The notes beneath the pieces are model-generated. The model saw only the letters and a program-made list of their open reading frames with translations, searched no databases and was not told where the DNA came from. Shown here piece after piece: positions 43,854 through 53,247 of a stretch of DNA of 64,000 nt. Origin of the DNA: Pedobacter frigidisoli (lineage in GTDB: Bacteria > Bacteroidota > Bacteroidia > Sphingobacteriales > Sphingobacteriaceae); contig NZ_SJSN01000012.1 of assembly GCF_004331675.1 (NCBI RefSeq), forward strand, positions 1-64,000, written 5' to 3'. How positions within the stretch are numbered: position 1 is the first letter of the stretch; each line of letters opens with the position of its first letter. Position numbers and translations under genes: made by a program.

Positions 43854-44723
43854 CTATTTCTTCTGTTGTCCATATGGAAAGTTATACATCATCCCGCTTT
43901 TCGAAAGCGTCATGCGTCTTTTTTCAAATATCTCCTCCATGACCAGCCAAACGTGGTCCACAAGTTGAAAATACTTGGTTTCCTTAGATTTAGTACGTTT
44001 TAGCAAACCTGTAAAGGAAATCTCATTGATTTCCCTCTGCTCACCCTTATAATTCCATATCAGCTTTTCGCTAGGGGCAAATTTTCTGGTTACTGTTTTA
44101 TCAAATGCTTCTTCGTTCTCCAAAGCATCCGAAAAAGCCCTTATACATTTGGAAAACTTGATTTCCCTACCGTCTAGCGAGTACATTTTTACATAATGCA
44201 TAGCCATAATCTGCTGCTCGTCCGTCATCTTTTCAAACCCAAAATCGATCTCGGTGATGATTGGACGGGTAAGTGTAACGTCTATGTGCAAGTCCAACAT
44301 CCCAAAATTGATGGCCTGCCCCTGCTTAACGTCTGTTTCGCCCGCTTCCCAAAGTTCCACCAGTTTTATGCCCACATGCTCCGCATAGGTCTTCGTATCT
44401 TTTGTGTAACCTGACCTGCAGACAATGATACCGCTTTGAATACCTGCATCAGTCATGATCGACTGGAGCTTCATCACAATATCTTTGTCCACTTTCTTCG
44501 CCAAGAACTTGCACTCAATGGCTGTCAGGTGCTTAATGCCATTGATAGTCTGTTCAGTGAGCACATCTATCTGATGGGATATACCCGAGCTGCCCTTCAC
44601 CTTGCAATGCTGTCCATAACCTACAATTTTTATCCCATCCTTATGCCCAAGGTTTCCATAAATAAATCGGGTAATATCTTCGTATTCTTTCCAATTAAGT
44701 TCCTTGCTGCCTTCGTCTGCCAT
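43854..44723 (-). CDS. Restriction endonuclease-like (Mrr-type PD-(D/E)XK) protein
   Basis: This encodes 289 residues. The N-terminal 130 residues form an Mrr-like nuclease domain: a conserved Asp in SHQIDVLTE near residue 53, AIECKFLAKK near residues 68-77, and GIIVCRSGYTKDTKTYAEH. The C-terminal half is unassigned. A family role in restriction or repair is likely but the specificity is unknown. It is the second nuclease of this fold within 3 kb, and the two are not close copies. Confidence 0.75.
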   Translation of the reverse strand: MADEGSKELNWKEYEDITRFIYGNLGHKDGIKIVGYGQHCKVKGSSGISHQIDVLTEQTINGIKHLTAIECKFLAKKVDKDIVMKLQSIMTDAGIQSGIIVCRSGYTKDTKTYAEHVGIKLVELWEAGETDVKQGQAINFGMLDLHIDVTLTRPIITEIDFGFEKMTDEQQIMAMHYVKMYSLDGREIKFSKCIRAFSDALENEEAFDKTVTRKFAPSEKLIWNYKGEQREINEISFTGLLKRTKSKETKYFQLVDHVWLVMEEIFEKRRMTLSKSGMMYNFPYGQQKK

Positions 44724-44910
44724 AATTTAAAATTTGAATATAAAGCTAAATATTTTTCTACAGTTTAAAATCACTGGTTCGACTTGGAATATGAATTCAA
44801 TAAAAAAGAAGGTTACCATTTTCGCTCTATATGAACTGCCCGAAGTTTGCATCCACTGGAAGAATTTTTTGATAATGTATGCCGGCAAAAAAAGCAATTT
44901 AAAACAAAAA

Positions 44911-44929
44911 AGCCACCCAAAGGGTGGCT
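44911..44929 (-). terminator. Intrinsic terminator after the hsp20 remnant
   Basis: AGCCACCC and GGGTGGCT pair over a 3-base loop. On the minus strand the stem is followed by a TTTTTTGTTTT tract. It sits 22 bp past the end of the hsp20-like frame. Confidence 0.75.
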
Positions 44930-44950
44930 AGATCGATTAAGCCATATTAG

Positions 44951-45389
44951 CTAATCAAGATTTGGCGGGTTGCCATTTTCGCCTCTTCCCTTTTCGGGAT
45001 TTCCAGCTTAAGCCACCCATCTCTGTATTTCGCTTGGATATTGGTATCATCCGCAGAATCAGGCAATGTAAACTAATGGGTGAAGGAACTATAGCTGAAC
45101 TCTTTCCTTGAAAAATTCTTTCCATCTTCCTCGCTCGACTGTTCTTTTTGTACAGAAATGGTCAACAGCTTGCGTTCAAGGTTTATCTTAAAATCTTCCT
45201 TGGCAAGACCTGGAGCTGCAAGCTCGATCTGAAAATGTTCCACTGTTTCTTAGATGTTCACCGCTGGCACTAGCGCCATGTCGCGGCCCGAAAAAAAACT
45301 GTCTGTGAATACCTGATCGAACAGGTTGTTGAATGATGGCACTAAGCCTCTTTGGTTGTTTTTGTCTGCATTGATTTAACCAGTGTCAT
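44951..45389 (-). pseudogene. Broken Hsp20 small heat-shock protein gene
   Basis: A strong AAGGAGG site precedes the ATG at 45389. After about 14 codons the frame shifts. The next frame reads LVPSFNNLFDQVFTDSFFSG, then two in-frame stops (after PAVNI and after SSFTH). It continues with alpha-crystallin features: FQIELAAPGLAKEDFKINLE, KEFSYSS and YRDGWLKLEIPKREE. At full length it would be about 140 residues, normal for Hsp20. One frameshift and two stops make it non-functional, though promoter-like repeats, ribosome site and terminator are still present. Confidence 0.8.
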
Positions 45390-45507
45390 TGGTTTTTCCT
45401 CCTTAAATTTTTTGTTAATGATTGAAACTATGATTAATTAAAAGTGGGAAATAGTCCCAAAATCAATTCCACAAGTGCTGTGCCAATGCATTTTAACAAT
45501 TTAGGTG

Positions 45508-45542
45508 CTGAAAAAATTTCAGAGAGAATGAAAAAATTTCAG
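45508..45542 (-). promoter_or_regulatory. Two near-palindromic repeats upstream of hsp20
   Basis: TGAAAAAATTTCAG occurs at 45509-45522 and 45529-45542, 20 bp apart. Each is nearly self-complementary (TGAAA...TTTCA). They lie about 120 bp upstream of the hsp20 start and could be a stress-regulator operator. Confidence 0.4.
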
Positions 45543-45741
45543 TATCTACTTGCCAAATTTTCAGTCAAACGTTAATAAGCTTGATCTCAATCCCACAAGG
45601 GCTAACCGCTAGGATATGCCCAGAATAGAGAAACTCAGCCGTAAACCTACGCCTCCCGTAGGAGCAAGAAGCAAGAACCGAAGGTTTTGCAGGCCTATTG
45701 AGAGCGAAAGGCTTTGATAAAGGAATTGTGGAAATAGTCGG

Positions 45742-47394
45742 CTATTCTTTGACTAAAAGCTTTCCAGTAAAACCAGCACCCTGATTTGATCGCAATTCAT
45801 ATTCTATGGAGAATGGGGCATTACTTTTTACCAATAAATAGGATGGCAAAGCCATTTTACCTTTGGGCTTCAATGCTTTAAATTTACATTCCACAGTAGT
45901 TTTACCTTGCATTCCAGGGACTTCTTCATAATCGAAAATTCTCTCGACTACAGAGTTCAAGTAACCTAATTCCGATTCCTTCGTTCTTGTGAACGGAAGA
46001 TTAAAATTCATTTTCATTGGTAACATGCTCCTATAGTCATAACCATCGATACATTTATCTTTCTGAAGTTGCAAAGATTGCTCAAGAACATTTTCTTCAC
46101 ATGAGAAATATTCAATATTATCTATGTCGTTAGGATATGGAAAATTCTTACCATTAAGAAGTTCAGTGTTGACATCCATTTGAAGTTGCAGGTCTATATC
46201 CTGATGTAATTTATTGCTCTGGTTGGAAATGATTAATGGAATCAAAAGATATTCCTGTAATGATCCCCAAACATCCAACAAATCCTCACACTCATCCAAT
46301 AACCAAATAAACTCTTCGATCATCTTTTGCTTACTCTCCTGCTCCACTGACCCGAAGAATGCCCTGTTGCCACCGAAAGGAAAAGCCAAACGGTAATCAC
46401 GAGATTCCTCAAGGTTGCCAACGTTGAAGAAATCCACTGGTAAATCACAACCTACGATAGATTTGCACTTAGCAGTTGTTTGTGAAATTTCATTTTCAGA
46501 ACAACCAGCATAACTTTTGTCACCAAACATTGATTTAAAATCCGTTAAAGGCATAATTCGAAGCGGATTTTGCTTATCTTCAATCTGTTCCTTTGTCGAC
46601 GCTCTAGGTGCTAGTTTTATCCGATCAATATCAAAATAAAGCTCTCGCAGCTTAATTAACTTGTTAGTATAAATCTCTTCTTCTGTAATATCAGTTAATC
46701 TATAAACTGTGCAATTTTCAGATGAAGCCTCCATGGTATCGGGATTATAAAACAGCAATTCTAATCCAGCCATATCATTTGTCATGGCTTCAGGATAATT
46801 ATATGCCGCCCACTTTATAATTCCACTTTCAAAGTCCATGCGACTAACCTTTGTTCCATTGGTTGCAAATCTTGAAAATTGAGCCATGAGGCCCAATGCA
46901 ATCAAATTTATAGTTTCGTGGTTAACCCGATATCCCTTTTCTGACAAGTACCTATGAAGTTCATTGCAGATTAAAGCGAGTGTATCATCAATACTTATGG
47001 GATTGAATTTGACTTCAAGCTTTCCACCTAAATGAATTGATGTCGGAAAGATTTTACCTAGGTTTTCTTCATTTTCCTCGCACAGTTCTGAAAAGTATTT
47101 CCGGGTCGCACTGCTACTGTTTCCAAGTAACAAGACAGTGAACTTAGACGCACCGGGAACTTCCCTAACCAAGTCCTGGAGGATTGATAAAACTGGGCCT
47201 TTCTGAAAGTCATTAACAGTTGACTTGACTTGGCAAACTGTCAAATCATCTTCTTTTGACCATTGAATGTCTACTTTTTGGAGTTCATCATCTGGTTCCA
47301 AAGCAATATAAGCCCAGTCATCATTTCTCAACCCAGAAAGTATGCAAACTAATGCCTGTAAAATATATCCTTTGAAACCTTCTCTCCCGCCCAT
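45742..47394 (-). CDS. Predicted nuclease protein with DUF4297-like N-terminal domain, candidate defence gene
   Basis: This encodes 550 residues. The N-terminus GGREGFKGYILQALVCILSG, then IALEPDDELQKVDIQW and LTVCQVKSTV, matches the DUF4297/Cap4-type PD-(D/E)XK nuclease pattern: an early Glu, a catalytic Asp near residue 42, and the Q-V-K motif near residue 57. The remaining 400 residues are helical and unrecognised. I do not see a SAVED domain or an NTPase motif. It stands alone 83 bp downstream of the mobilization genes. Such domains are nuclease effectors in anti-phage systems, some built as multi-component complexes. The defence role is inferred from domain and island context. Confidence 0.65.
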   Translation of the reverse strand: MGGREGFKGYILQALVCILSGLRNDDWAYIALEPDDELQKVDIQWSKEDDLTVCQVKSTVNDFQKGPVLSILQDLVREVPGASKFTVLLLGNSSSATRKYFSELCEENEENLGKIFPTSIHLGGKLEVKFNPISIDDTLALICNELHRYLSEKGYRVNHETINLIALGLMAQFSRFATNGTKVSRMDFESGIIKWAAYNYPEAMTNDMAGLELLFYNPDTMEASSENCTVYRLTDITEEEIYTNKLIKLRELYFDIDRIKLAPRASTKEQIEDKQNPLRIMPLTDFKSMFGDKSYAGCSENEISQTTAKCKSIVGCDLPVDFFNVGNLEESRDYRLAFPFGGNRAFFGSVEQESKQKMIEEFIWLLDECEDLLDVWGSLQEYLLIPLIISNQSNKLHQDIDLQLQMDVNTELLNGKNFPYPNDIDNIEYFSCEENVLEQSLQLQKDKCIDGYDYRSMLPMKMNFNLPFTRTKESELGYLNSVVERIFDYEEVPGMQGKTTVECKFKALKPKGKMALPSYLLVKSNAPFSIEYELRSNQGAGFTGKLLVKE

Positions 47395-47477
47395 TCTAAA
47401 AAACCTTGTACAATAAAATGATAAACATAAGTCAATAAAGATAATGTTTTTGACTAATACAAGTCATTTGCTCAGAG

Positions 47478-49499
47478 CTAATAAGAAACACTCGGCTCCT
47501 CTCCCTTGCTTGGCCTGAATTTCGCCCTCTTCTCGATCTCTTTCACCTCAGTTTTAACTTCCTGTTTTGCACACTCTGTTTTCAATAGATCAAAAATTTC
47601 CCGCTTGATCTGCTTATAGTTTTCCTCCACCATTTCCGCAGTCACCTTTTTAACCATTGGAATTTCCCTATACCCCTTTTCCTCCAAAGCGATCGCCCCA
47701 TGGTCGTTCTGTACCTCCGAGTGGAACATCTTCAGCTTAATCTTCTGCTCGGGATTATCCGCAACGACCCCCACAAACTCGCCCGAAGAAAGTGTTGCGA
47801 TCTTGCTTGCAGGAATCGCATAATCCATTTGTGTCGCCTTAGTAATGGAGGTATCCGAGGAATTGATGTTCATCGAATCTTTGGCCTGGGAAATCTTTCC
47901 AAAATTCTCACTCAATGTCTTTGCCGTAGAACCCGTCACCTGCCCAGCAATCACATTGCCCACTATTCCTGTAATCACATCTGCCTGCTCCGAACCATAG
48001 TCCTTTTTCAGCTGCGAGAAATCCTGCACCGCTAGGCACGTAGAAACCTTATTGCTCCTAGCCGTAGCAATCAAGCTATCCATGTTATTGAAGTAGATTG
48101 TCGGAAACTCATCAAACACCAGAGAAGACTTCAGTTTTCCTTTCTGGTTCACCAGCTTGATCATCCTAGAGATATACAGCGAAAGTACCGCCCCATAGAC
48201 CTGCAGTTTCTGCGGATTGTTCCCCACACAGACAATCTTCGGCTCCATGGGATTATTAACGTCCAGCGTAAAATCATTTCCGCTCAAAACATAATACAAC
48301 TGCGGCGAAGAAAGCCTAGCCAGCCCGATTTTGGCCGAGGCTATTTGTCCCTCCAGCTGCGCCATCGCATTATTACGGTAGGCAGAAACAAAGGGATTGA
48401 TGAGCACCTTGATCTCCTCCTGGGTCTTCAGCACCGCAAAAAGCGGATCATAGTCCGACTGCATCAGCTCGATCACATGCGGCAAAGTACAATATCTTCC
48501 ATCTTCGTATTTCCTCAAGTACCAGATGCAGGCCGTTAAAAAATTGATCGGGGATTCCACAAAAAAGTCCCCCTGCTTTTTGATCCAGTCGCGGTTCAGT
48601 CCCATCATGATCGTACGCGAAGCCTCGGTCGCATCGGTAATGTCCTCCATCGCCTGCGGGTCCAAGGGATTGCACCTGTGCGTTCTATTCAGATCATCAA
48701 AATTGATCACAAAGAACTTTGGGCGAATCTTGTAATTGCCTGCATATTTCAGCAACTTGTTGTAGGCAATCCTCGAAAGGTCATCGAACTTGAAATCATA
48801 GATAAACATCGAAAAACCCTTTTTGATATGCTGATCGATGATGTGCCTGATGACAAAATAACTTTTACCCGCACCCGGAGTTCCTGCCACAAGTAGCCCT
48901 CTAAAAGGATTGATGATATTGATCCAGCTATCCCGCAGCAGTTTCCCTAGCCTATACCTTGCTGGCAAGTTAATGGAATATTCATTTTCCAATAACCTTT
49001 CCTCTTGAGGAAAGGTCTGGTTCTCCTCGTTGAAGATATCCTGGTTCAGCTTGTCCTTTAGCAATCTTGAAAGCTGCCCTCCGCCCCTTAAGATCAGTAA
49101 ATAACCTATGGATGTCAGTCCAATATAACAGACCGCAATAAGGGTTTTCGGGGCAGGGCAGAAAAAGCTCAGCGTACTTGCAAAGTACAGCACCGCCCCA
49201 AACAAAATATAAAAAACAATTGGACGAACCTCAATCTTCTCATCCTTCCTCCCCTTCACCCCGACCAATGAAACCACCAATAATAGCAAAGCCGCCAGCT
49301 TCGCCCTGAAAAAGCCTTCAAACAAACCGGTCCTTGCAATGTTCCCGATAATCTTATCAGTTACCCCAGCGGTCCATTCCCAAACCGCAAAAGCCTGGTA
49401 ACAACTTAAATAAAAGTGTATCGCCAGAATAAAAATACTCAGCAACCTCGTAAAATCAATGATCTTGCGCAATCCCTGCACATCCTCTCCAGTGTTCAT
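47478..49499 (-). CDS. mobC: MobC-type coupling protein (TraG/VirD4 family, YWFCY N-terminus)
   Basis: This encodes 673 residues. Three to four membrane helices in the first 130 residues include a YWFCY-like start (FTRLLSIFILAIHFYLSCYQ). The ATPase domain has a Walker A motif GTPGAGKSY near residue 205, a Walker B-like LKSSLVFDEFPTIYFNN, and LAVQDFSQLKKDYG. It should deliver the relaxase-DNA complex to a conjugation channel. It lies 3 bp after the relaxase gene. No other conjugation genes are present, so the element would be mobilizable rather than self-transmissible unless they lie elsewhere. Confidence 0.88.
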   Translation of the reverse strand: MNTGEDVQGLRKIIDFTRLLSIFILAIHFYLSCYQAFAVWEWTAGVTDKIIGNIARTGLFEGFFRAKLAALLLLVVSLVGVKGRKDEKIEVRPIVFYILFGAVLYFASTLSFFCPAPKTLIAVCYIGLTSIGYLLILRGGGQLSRLLKDKLNQDIFNEENQTFPQEERLLENEYSINLPARYRLGKLLRDSWINIINPFRGLLVAGTPGAGKSYFVIRHIIDQHIKKGFSMFIYDFKFDDLSRIAYNKLLKYAGNYKIRPKFFVINFDDLNRTHRCNPLDPQAMEDITDATEASRTIMMGLNRDWIKKQGDFFVESPINFLTACIWYLRKYEDGRYCTLPHVIELMQSDYDPLFAVLKTQEEIKVLINPFVSAYRNNAMAQLEGQIASAKIGLARLSSPQLYYVLSGNDFTLDVNNPMEPKIVCVGNNPQKLQVYGAVLSLYISRMIKLVNQKGKLKSSLVFDEFPTIYFNNMDSLIATARSNKVSTCLAVQDFSQLKKDYGSEQADVITGIVGNVIAGQVTGSTAKTLSENFGKISQAKDSMNINSSDTSITKATQMDYAIPASKIATLSSGEFVGVVADNPEQKIKLKMFHSEVQNDHGAIALEEKGYREIPMVKKVTAEMVEENYKQIKREIFDLLKTECAKQEVKTEVKEIEKRAKFRPSKGEEPSVSY

Positions 49500-49502
49500 A
49501 AG

Positions 49503-50741
49503 CTAAAAATTTTGTGATTGTTCCTCTCCAGGCCTTCTCTTCCTTTTCTTGCCAATGACAGTTGGATCATCATATTCCGCCTTTTCCAAAAGCCCATCCA
49601 ACAAACTTTCCTCTTCTTTGCCCCGCCTTTCGCCCAGCCCTAAATCCTTGTCCAAATAATTGCTCTGCACCTCTTTCCTTGAATAAACTTTCGGCTCATC
49701 CCTAGCCGAAAACATCCCAGTCACCACCTTAGCCGAATACCCTTTGCCCAGATCGCTCCCATTGAAAACCGTTCGGTGCTTATGGTCCACAAAGGTCAGC
49801 CCATAAATCAGCCCCGCCTCATTTCTCCTCAGCACCAAAGCCACCTGTTCCCTAGCCAATTCTTTAACCAGCGTTTCTTTCCTCACTGCACTATACCGAT
49901 TTACCACCGAATCAATCCTTTCCTTGAGGCTCTGCTTATGGGCCAGTCGTAGTTCAGCATTCTTTTCAAACCTTTTTTCCAGTTCCCTCATCGTTGCCCC
50001 CCTGTAAAAAGCACTCGCCTTAAATGGCACCCCGACTGGATTACCGCTTGAATCCGCAACCGAATACACCAAACCCTTTTTCTCGAACATCACCGAATCC
50101 TCAAATCCCCGATCAACCAAAACATTGAACTGCGCCAGCACCGCCCTGTATTCCGCAAAAGAGGTATAGGCATAATCCCGCATTACGGCCTTTGTAATAT
50201 TATTCAACTGTTTCTTGGTCGGCAAAGCCCCATATTCCGCAACCCTTAAATAAGGTTCATTAAGCAGCTTTCTTCCCTCAGCCTTGACCAGTCCATATTT
50301 GATTTCCAGCTCTTTTCTTGCAGGCTCGGAAAGTTTTCTTCCGATCCCCTCGGTATTGATCCGCTTCCCATCCCGCTCGATAAGCACCGTAGCAATGTGC
50401 AAATGCGGATGGGCCGAATCAAAATGCTCATAGACGATAAAGGGCTGCTCGCCCATACCTATTTTTTCCATATACTCCGAGGCAATCTCTTGCATCCTCC
50501 CCGCATCCAGTTTATCATCGGCGTGAAAGTTCAGCGAAATGTGCATCGCATTGACCTTGCTACGGGAATTCAGCATCGTCAGCTGCTCAAAGCGGAAGAG
50601 CTTCTGGTGGAAGTTTAACCTATCAATCTCAGTTGCAAAGCCACTTGCCAGCACCACTTTCGCTTCCCCCTTTTCCACCTTGTCCTCGTTGTAGACCAGC
50701 ACGCCCCGAATGGATTTTCCACTGCTTATCCTTGCAACCAT
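49503..50741 (-). CDS. mobB: Relaxase/mobilization nuclease
   Basis: This encodes 412 residues. The N-terminal relaxase domain begins MVARISSGKSIRGVLVYNED. It carries the metal-binding motif HPHLHIAT near residue 112, preceded by FIVYEHFDSA. A downstream region of about 200 residues is basic and helical. The protein should nick oriT and pilot the strand during transfer. Its start overlaps the end of the MobA-like gene by 16 bp, as is usual in Bacteroidota mobilization operons. Confidence 0.9.
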   Translation of the reverse strand: MVARISSGKSIRGVLVYNEDKVEKGEAKVVLASGFATEIDRLNFHQKLFRFEQLTMLNSRSKVNAMHISLNFHADDKLDAGRMQEIASEYMEKIGMGEQPFIVYEHFDSAHPHLHIATVLIERDGKRINTEGIGRKLSEPARKELEIKYGLVKAEGRKLLNEPYLRVAEYGALPTKKQLNNITKAVMRDYAYTSFAEYRAVLAQFNVLVDRGFEDSVMFEKKGLVYSVADSSGNPVGVPFKASAFYRGATMRELEKRFEKNAELRLAHKQSLKERIDSVVNRYSAVRKETLVKELAREQVALVLRRNEAGLIYGLTFVDHKHRTVFNGSDLGKGYSAKVVTGMFSARDEPKVYSRKEVQSNYLDKDLGLGERRGKEEESLLDGLLEKAEYDDPTVIGKKRKRRPGEEQSQNF

Positions 50742-51133
50742 TTCCCCGCGAGTTTAGAGATAAGCCCAAATAGCCGTTCCATCCTGGCATCGATTTTCTG
50801 ATAAAGCTCCACCGTCCTCTCGGCGTGAAACGCTTTTTCGGCATGCGATTTCACCGCATTGAAATACCGCGTCTGCTGGTTGATATTGATGCCGATGGAC
50901 TTGAGTTCCTTTCGGATCAACGCCAGTTCCTCCATTGGCCCGGCCAGTGAAGCATCACGATAAAAGCAATTGATCCGCTCCCTGGAAAGTAGCTTCCTAC
51001 CAACTTCGCCAATGCTCCGGCAACTGGATTCTGCCAGCAGTTTTTCCAGCCGCTTCATCGTCGCATCATTTACCCTCACCCTAAGCAGGTGCACCAAAAG
51101 TTCGTCCTGGTTCTTCGCTTTTTTTCTCCCCAT
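50726..51133 (-). CDS. mobA: MobA-like relaxosome accessory protein
   Basis: This encodes 135 residues. A basic start (MGRKKAKNQDELLVHLLRVR) is followed by a ribbon-helix-helix-type segment (NDATMKRLEKLLAESSC). A helix with ELALIRKELKSIGININQQT contains the G-x-N-x-N-Q motif typical of MobC/MobA relaxosome proteins. It binds oriT DNA and helps the relaxase. The upstream region 51161-51284 is packed with inverted repeats, as expected for its target. Confidence 0.82.
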   Translation of the reverse strand: MGRKKAKNQDELLVHLLRVRVNDATMKRLEKLLAESSCRSIGEVGRKLLSRERINCFYRDASLAGPMEELALIRKELKSIGININQQTRYFNAVKSHAEKAFHAERTVELYQKIDARMERLFGLISKLAGKWLQG

Positions 51134-51160
51134 GCTCCTATTAACATTTTGTTGATTTCA

Positions 51161-51284
51161 GACTTTGCGAGTTCCGAGGCAAAGTCCCCTGCGCTGGCAG
51201 GGCAAGATAATTTTTGTCTACAAAAAGACATCTTGCTGCAAACAGGGGTTTGCCATAAATCTTCCTTGGAAGTTCCTCTGGAAC
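51161..51284. other. Candidate oriT: cluster of short perfect hairpins
   Basis: Within 124 bp upstream of the mob operon lie five inverted repeats: GACTTTGC/GCAAAGTC (51161-51186), CCCTGC/GCAGGG (51187-51202), TTTTTG/CAAAAA (51211-51226), GCAAAC/GTTTGC (51238-51253) and GTTCC/GGAAC (51272-51284). Loops are 10, 4, 4, 4 and 3 bases. Hairpins next to relaxase genes are the hallmark of oriT. The nick site cannot be assigned by eye. Confidence 0.6.
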
Positions 51285-51339
51285 AGGTTAAATCGGTTAA
51301 TTATCGGATTCATTTTTAGTATTGTTCCTTAATTCGGAA

Positions 51340-51931
51340 ATAGGAAGGAAAGACCTTAATAGTGGCCGGATCTTCATGCGCATTTGTGTAGGTTTTGGGC
51401 GAAGCCTAATGCCCAGCCTCAAAGTAGAATTAGAAATTTTTTTAACAGATTGACCATTCATAATCGCAAGATTTTATTGTCAAAAATAGAGAGTCAAATT
51501 CAAGCGGATTGACAATCTCCAAGGCTGGCACTAAAGTATACGACAAGAATTGGTTAGATTTAAGAATGGCAGAATCCAACGACCTCGTCTATCCATTTTT
51601 TGGTGCCTATTCCACCAGCTACCGGCCATCGCATAAATCACTCGGCCTAGAGTAACCAGATCTCGACGAAGAGCACTTCAACCAAGTCAACCTTATGATT
51701 AAAACAGCTTTATTAGACGGCGAACCAAATTACACATAAACTTCATTTCCGAAAAATAGATCGATCTGGACATAAGCTTCCGAAACAAAAATATCCATAT
51801 CCAAAAAATCTACCCAATGTACAGCCTTAAACAGAAAATTTTAAAAGGCAGCCTAGAAGTAGTGGAACTTTGTTTGTTTAAATACCGGCATTCAGGAATG
51901 TACATCGGCACAAAATTTACGTTGAGAATAA
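51340..51931 (+). pseudogene. Decayed coding remnants
   Basis: No intact gene is present. Plus-strand protein-like pieces occur in shifting frames: LVYPFFGAYSTSYRPSHKS, then DEEHFNQVNLMIKTALLDGE, then from about 51765 SFRNKNIHIQKIYPMYSLKQ and KILKGSLEVVELCLFKYRHS, ending GTKFTLRIND at a TGA near 51937. Stops and frameshifts separate them. The family is not recognised. Confidence 0.35.
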
Positions 51932-52077
51932 ATGATTGAAGAACGTCAAAAAGGAAAACCTGCAAGCGAGATCTGCGCTATCAGCTGCAGGCCGTTCTTC
52001 TGGCGCAAGAAATGGTAGAGGTATGGGATGAGGTGAAATACTGTAGCGATAAGTGTAAGCAAAAAAGACGTAGTTAG
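51932..52077 (+). pseudogene. Frameshifted DUF2256-like small zinc protein gene
   Basis: From the ATG at 51932 the frame runs ...ICAISCRPFFWRKKW to a stop. After a shift the end reads EVWDEVKYCSDKCKQKRRS. Together these give the DUF2256 pattern C-x3-C-RPF-WRKKW...VWDEVKYCS-x2-C. A single lost base explains the break. DUF2256 proteins are small, of unknown function and often found near photolyase genes. None is seen here. Confidence 0.6.
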
Positions 52078-52122
52078 AAAGTGGTAAAAAATGATTAATT
52101 TAGAGTTTTAGTTGCTCTCAAA

Positions 52123-53247
52123 ATGGAAAACACTTTTTTTAAAGAACAAACCTCATCCTCCCTGATCAAGGCAAAAATTGTTGCTGAATATTTTCCGAAA
52201 TATTGTAGAATTATTCTCTCAAAACCACAAAAAGAGGTCAGATATTTAGACCTTTTTGCAGGGCCTGGCAAGTATGAGGATGGAAATCACTCCACACCGC
52301 TATTACTTGCTAAAGCTTGTGCCGAAGACTCAGTTTTATCACAAAAAGTTCATTTATTATTTAATGATAACATTTACTCTGGTGAACTTGAGAAAAATTT
52401 TTCAGAATGCTTTGCTGAGAATTCCTTTAAGTTTAAGCCAGTATTCGGAAATAAAACTGTCGGTGAAGATCAAAAAATTTTAAATTACCTTACCAAAACA
52501 CCACCCAGGGTAAATCCATATCCAACAGTATTATTTTTTGACCCTTTTGGTTATAAATCAATAGACACAACTGTTTTGTCTAAGTTTTTGGCAAATTGGG
52601 GTAATGAACTTTTTTTGTTTGTGAATATCAAGCGTATCAATCAGGCCATGGAAGTTGGAAAGTTTGATGAAATGATGAAATCGTTATTTCCAACTACCAT
52701 TACTACCTTAAGAAATGACCGTAAGTACAAAGCTAGCGTTAATGAAAGGCTTGTTTTGATCATGGACAATCTTGCTCAAGAATTTGAGAATGCAGTAAGT
52801 GGTAAATTATATAGCTGTTCTTTTAAATTTAAGGAAGAGGATAGCGTTGCTACAAGCCACTTTATCATACACTTTACAAAGCACCAAAAAGGTTATGAGC
52901 TTGTTAAGCAGATCTACCACGATTATGATAATATAGGTGCTTCATTAGACAAAGATGGAAATTATACTTATGACGCCAAACAAATGGGAACCAACCAGTT
53001 GGACTTTGGAGATTCAAATATCAGTTCTTTATCGAAATCATTAACTGAAAAATATAAAGGTAGAAAAATTACTGCTAAGGCAGTCTTTGATGAACATCAT
53101 CCTACTACCAAATGGTGTGGAAGCCACTATTTGAAAACATTTAGACATATGGTAGATGCCGGTAGATTAAATGCTAAATTTACCGATAACGCGTTACATA
53201 AGGTAACTGTGCTTATAAATGAAAACTGCGAATTAGAATTTAATTAG
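52123..53247 (+). CDS. tcmP: Three-Cys-motif partner protein TcmP
   Basis: This encodes 374 residues. The N-terminus MENTFFKEQTSSSLIKAKIV leads into a Rossmann-like methyltransferase-type fold, with VRYLDLFAGPGKYEDGNHST near residue 45 and TVLFFDPFGYKSID near residue 140. A C-terminal winged-helix-like region follows (KGRKITAKAVFDEHHPTTKW). TcmP proteins are found next to DUF5131 three-Cys proteins, exactly as here with no gap. Their shared role is unknown; links to nucleic-acid modification or conflict systems have been suggested. It stands in a mobilizable island and faces an AlbA/Schlafen-like gene. Confidence 0.88.
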   Translation: MENTFFKEQTSSSLIKAKIVAEYFPKYCRIILSKPQKEVRYLDLFAGPGKYEDGNHSTPLLLAKACAEDSVLSQKVHLLFNDNIYSGELEKNFSECFAENSFKFKPVFGNKTVGEDQKILNYLTKTPPRVNPYPTVLFFDPFGYKSIDTTVLSKFLANWGNELFLFVNIKRINQAMEVGKFDEMMKSLFPTTITTLRNDRKYKASVNERLVLIMDNLAQEFENAVSGKLYSCSFKFKEEDSVATSHFIIHFTKHQKGYELVKQIYHDYDNIGASLDKDGNYTYDAKQMGTNQLDFGDSNISSLSKSLTEKYKGRKITAKAVFDEHHPTTKWCGSHYLKTFRHMVDAGRLNAKFTDNALHKVTVLINENCELEFN

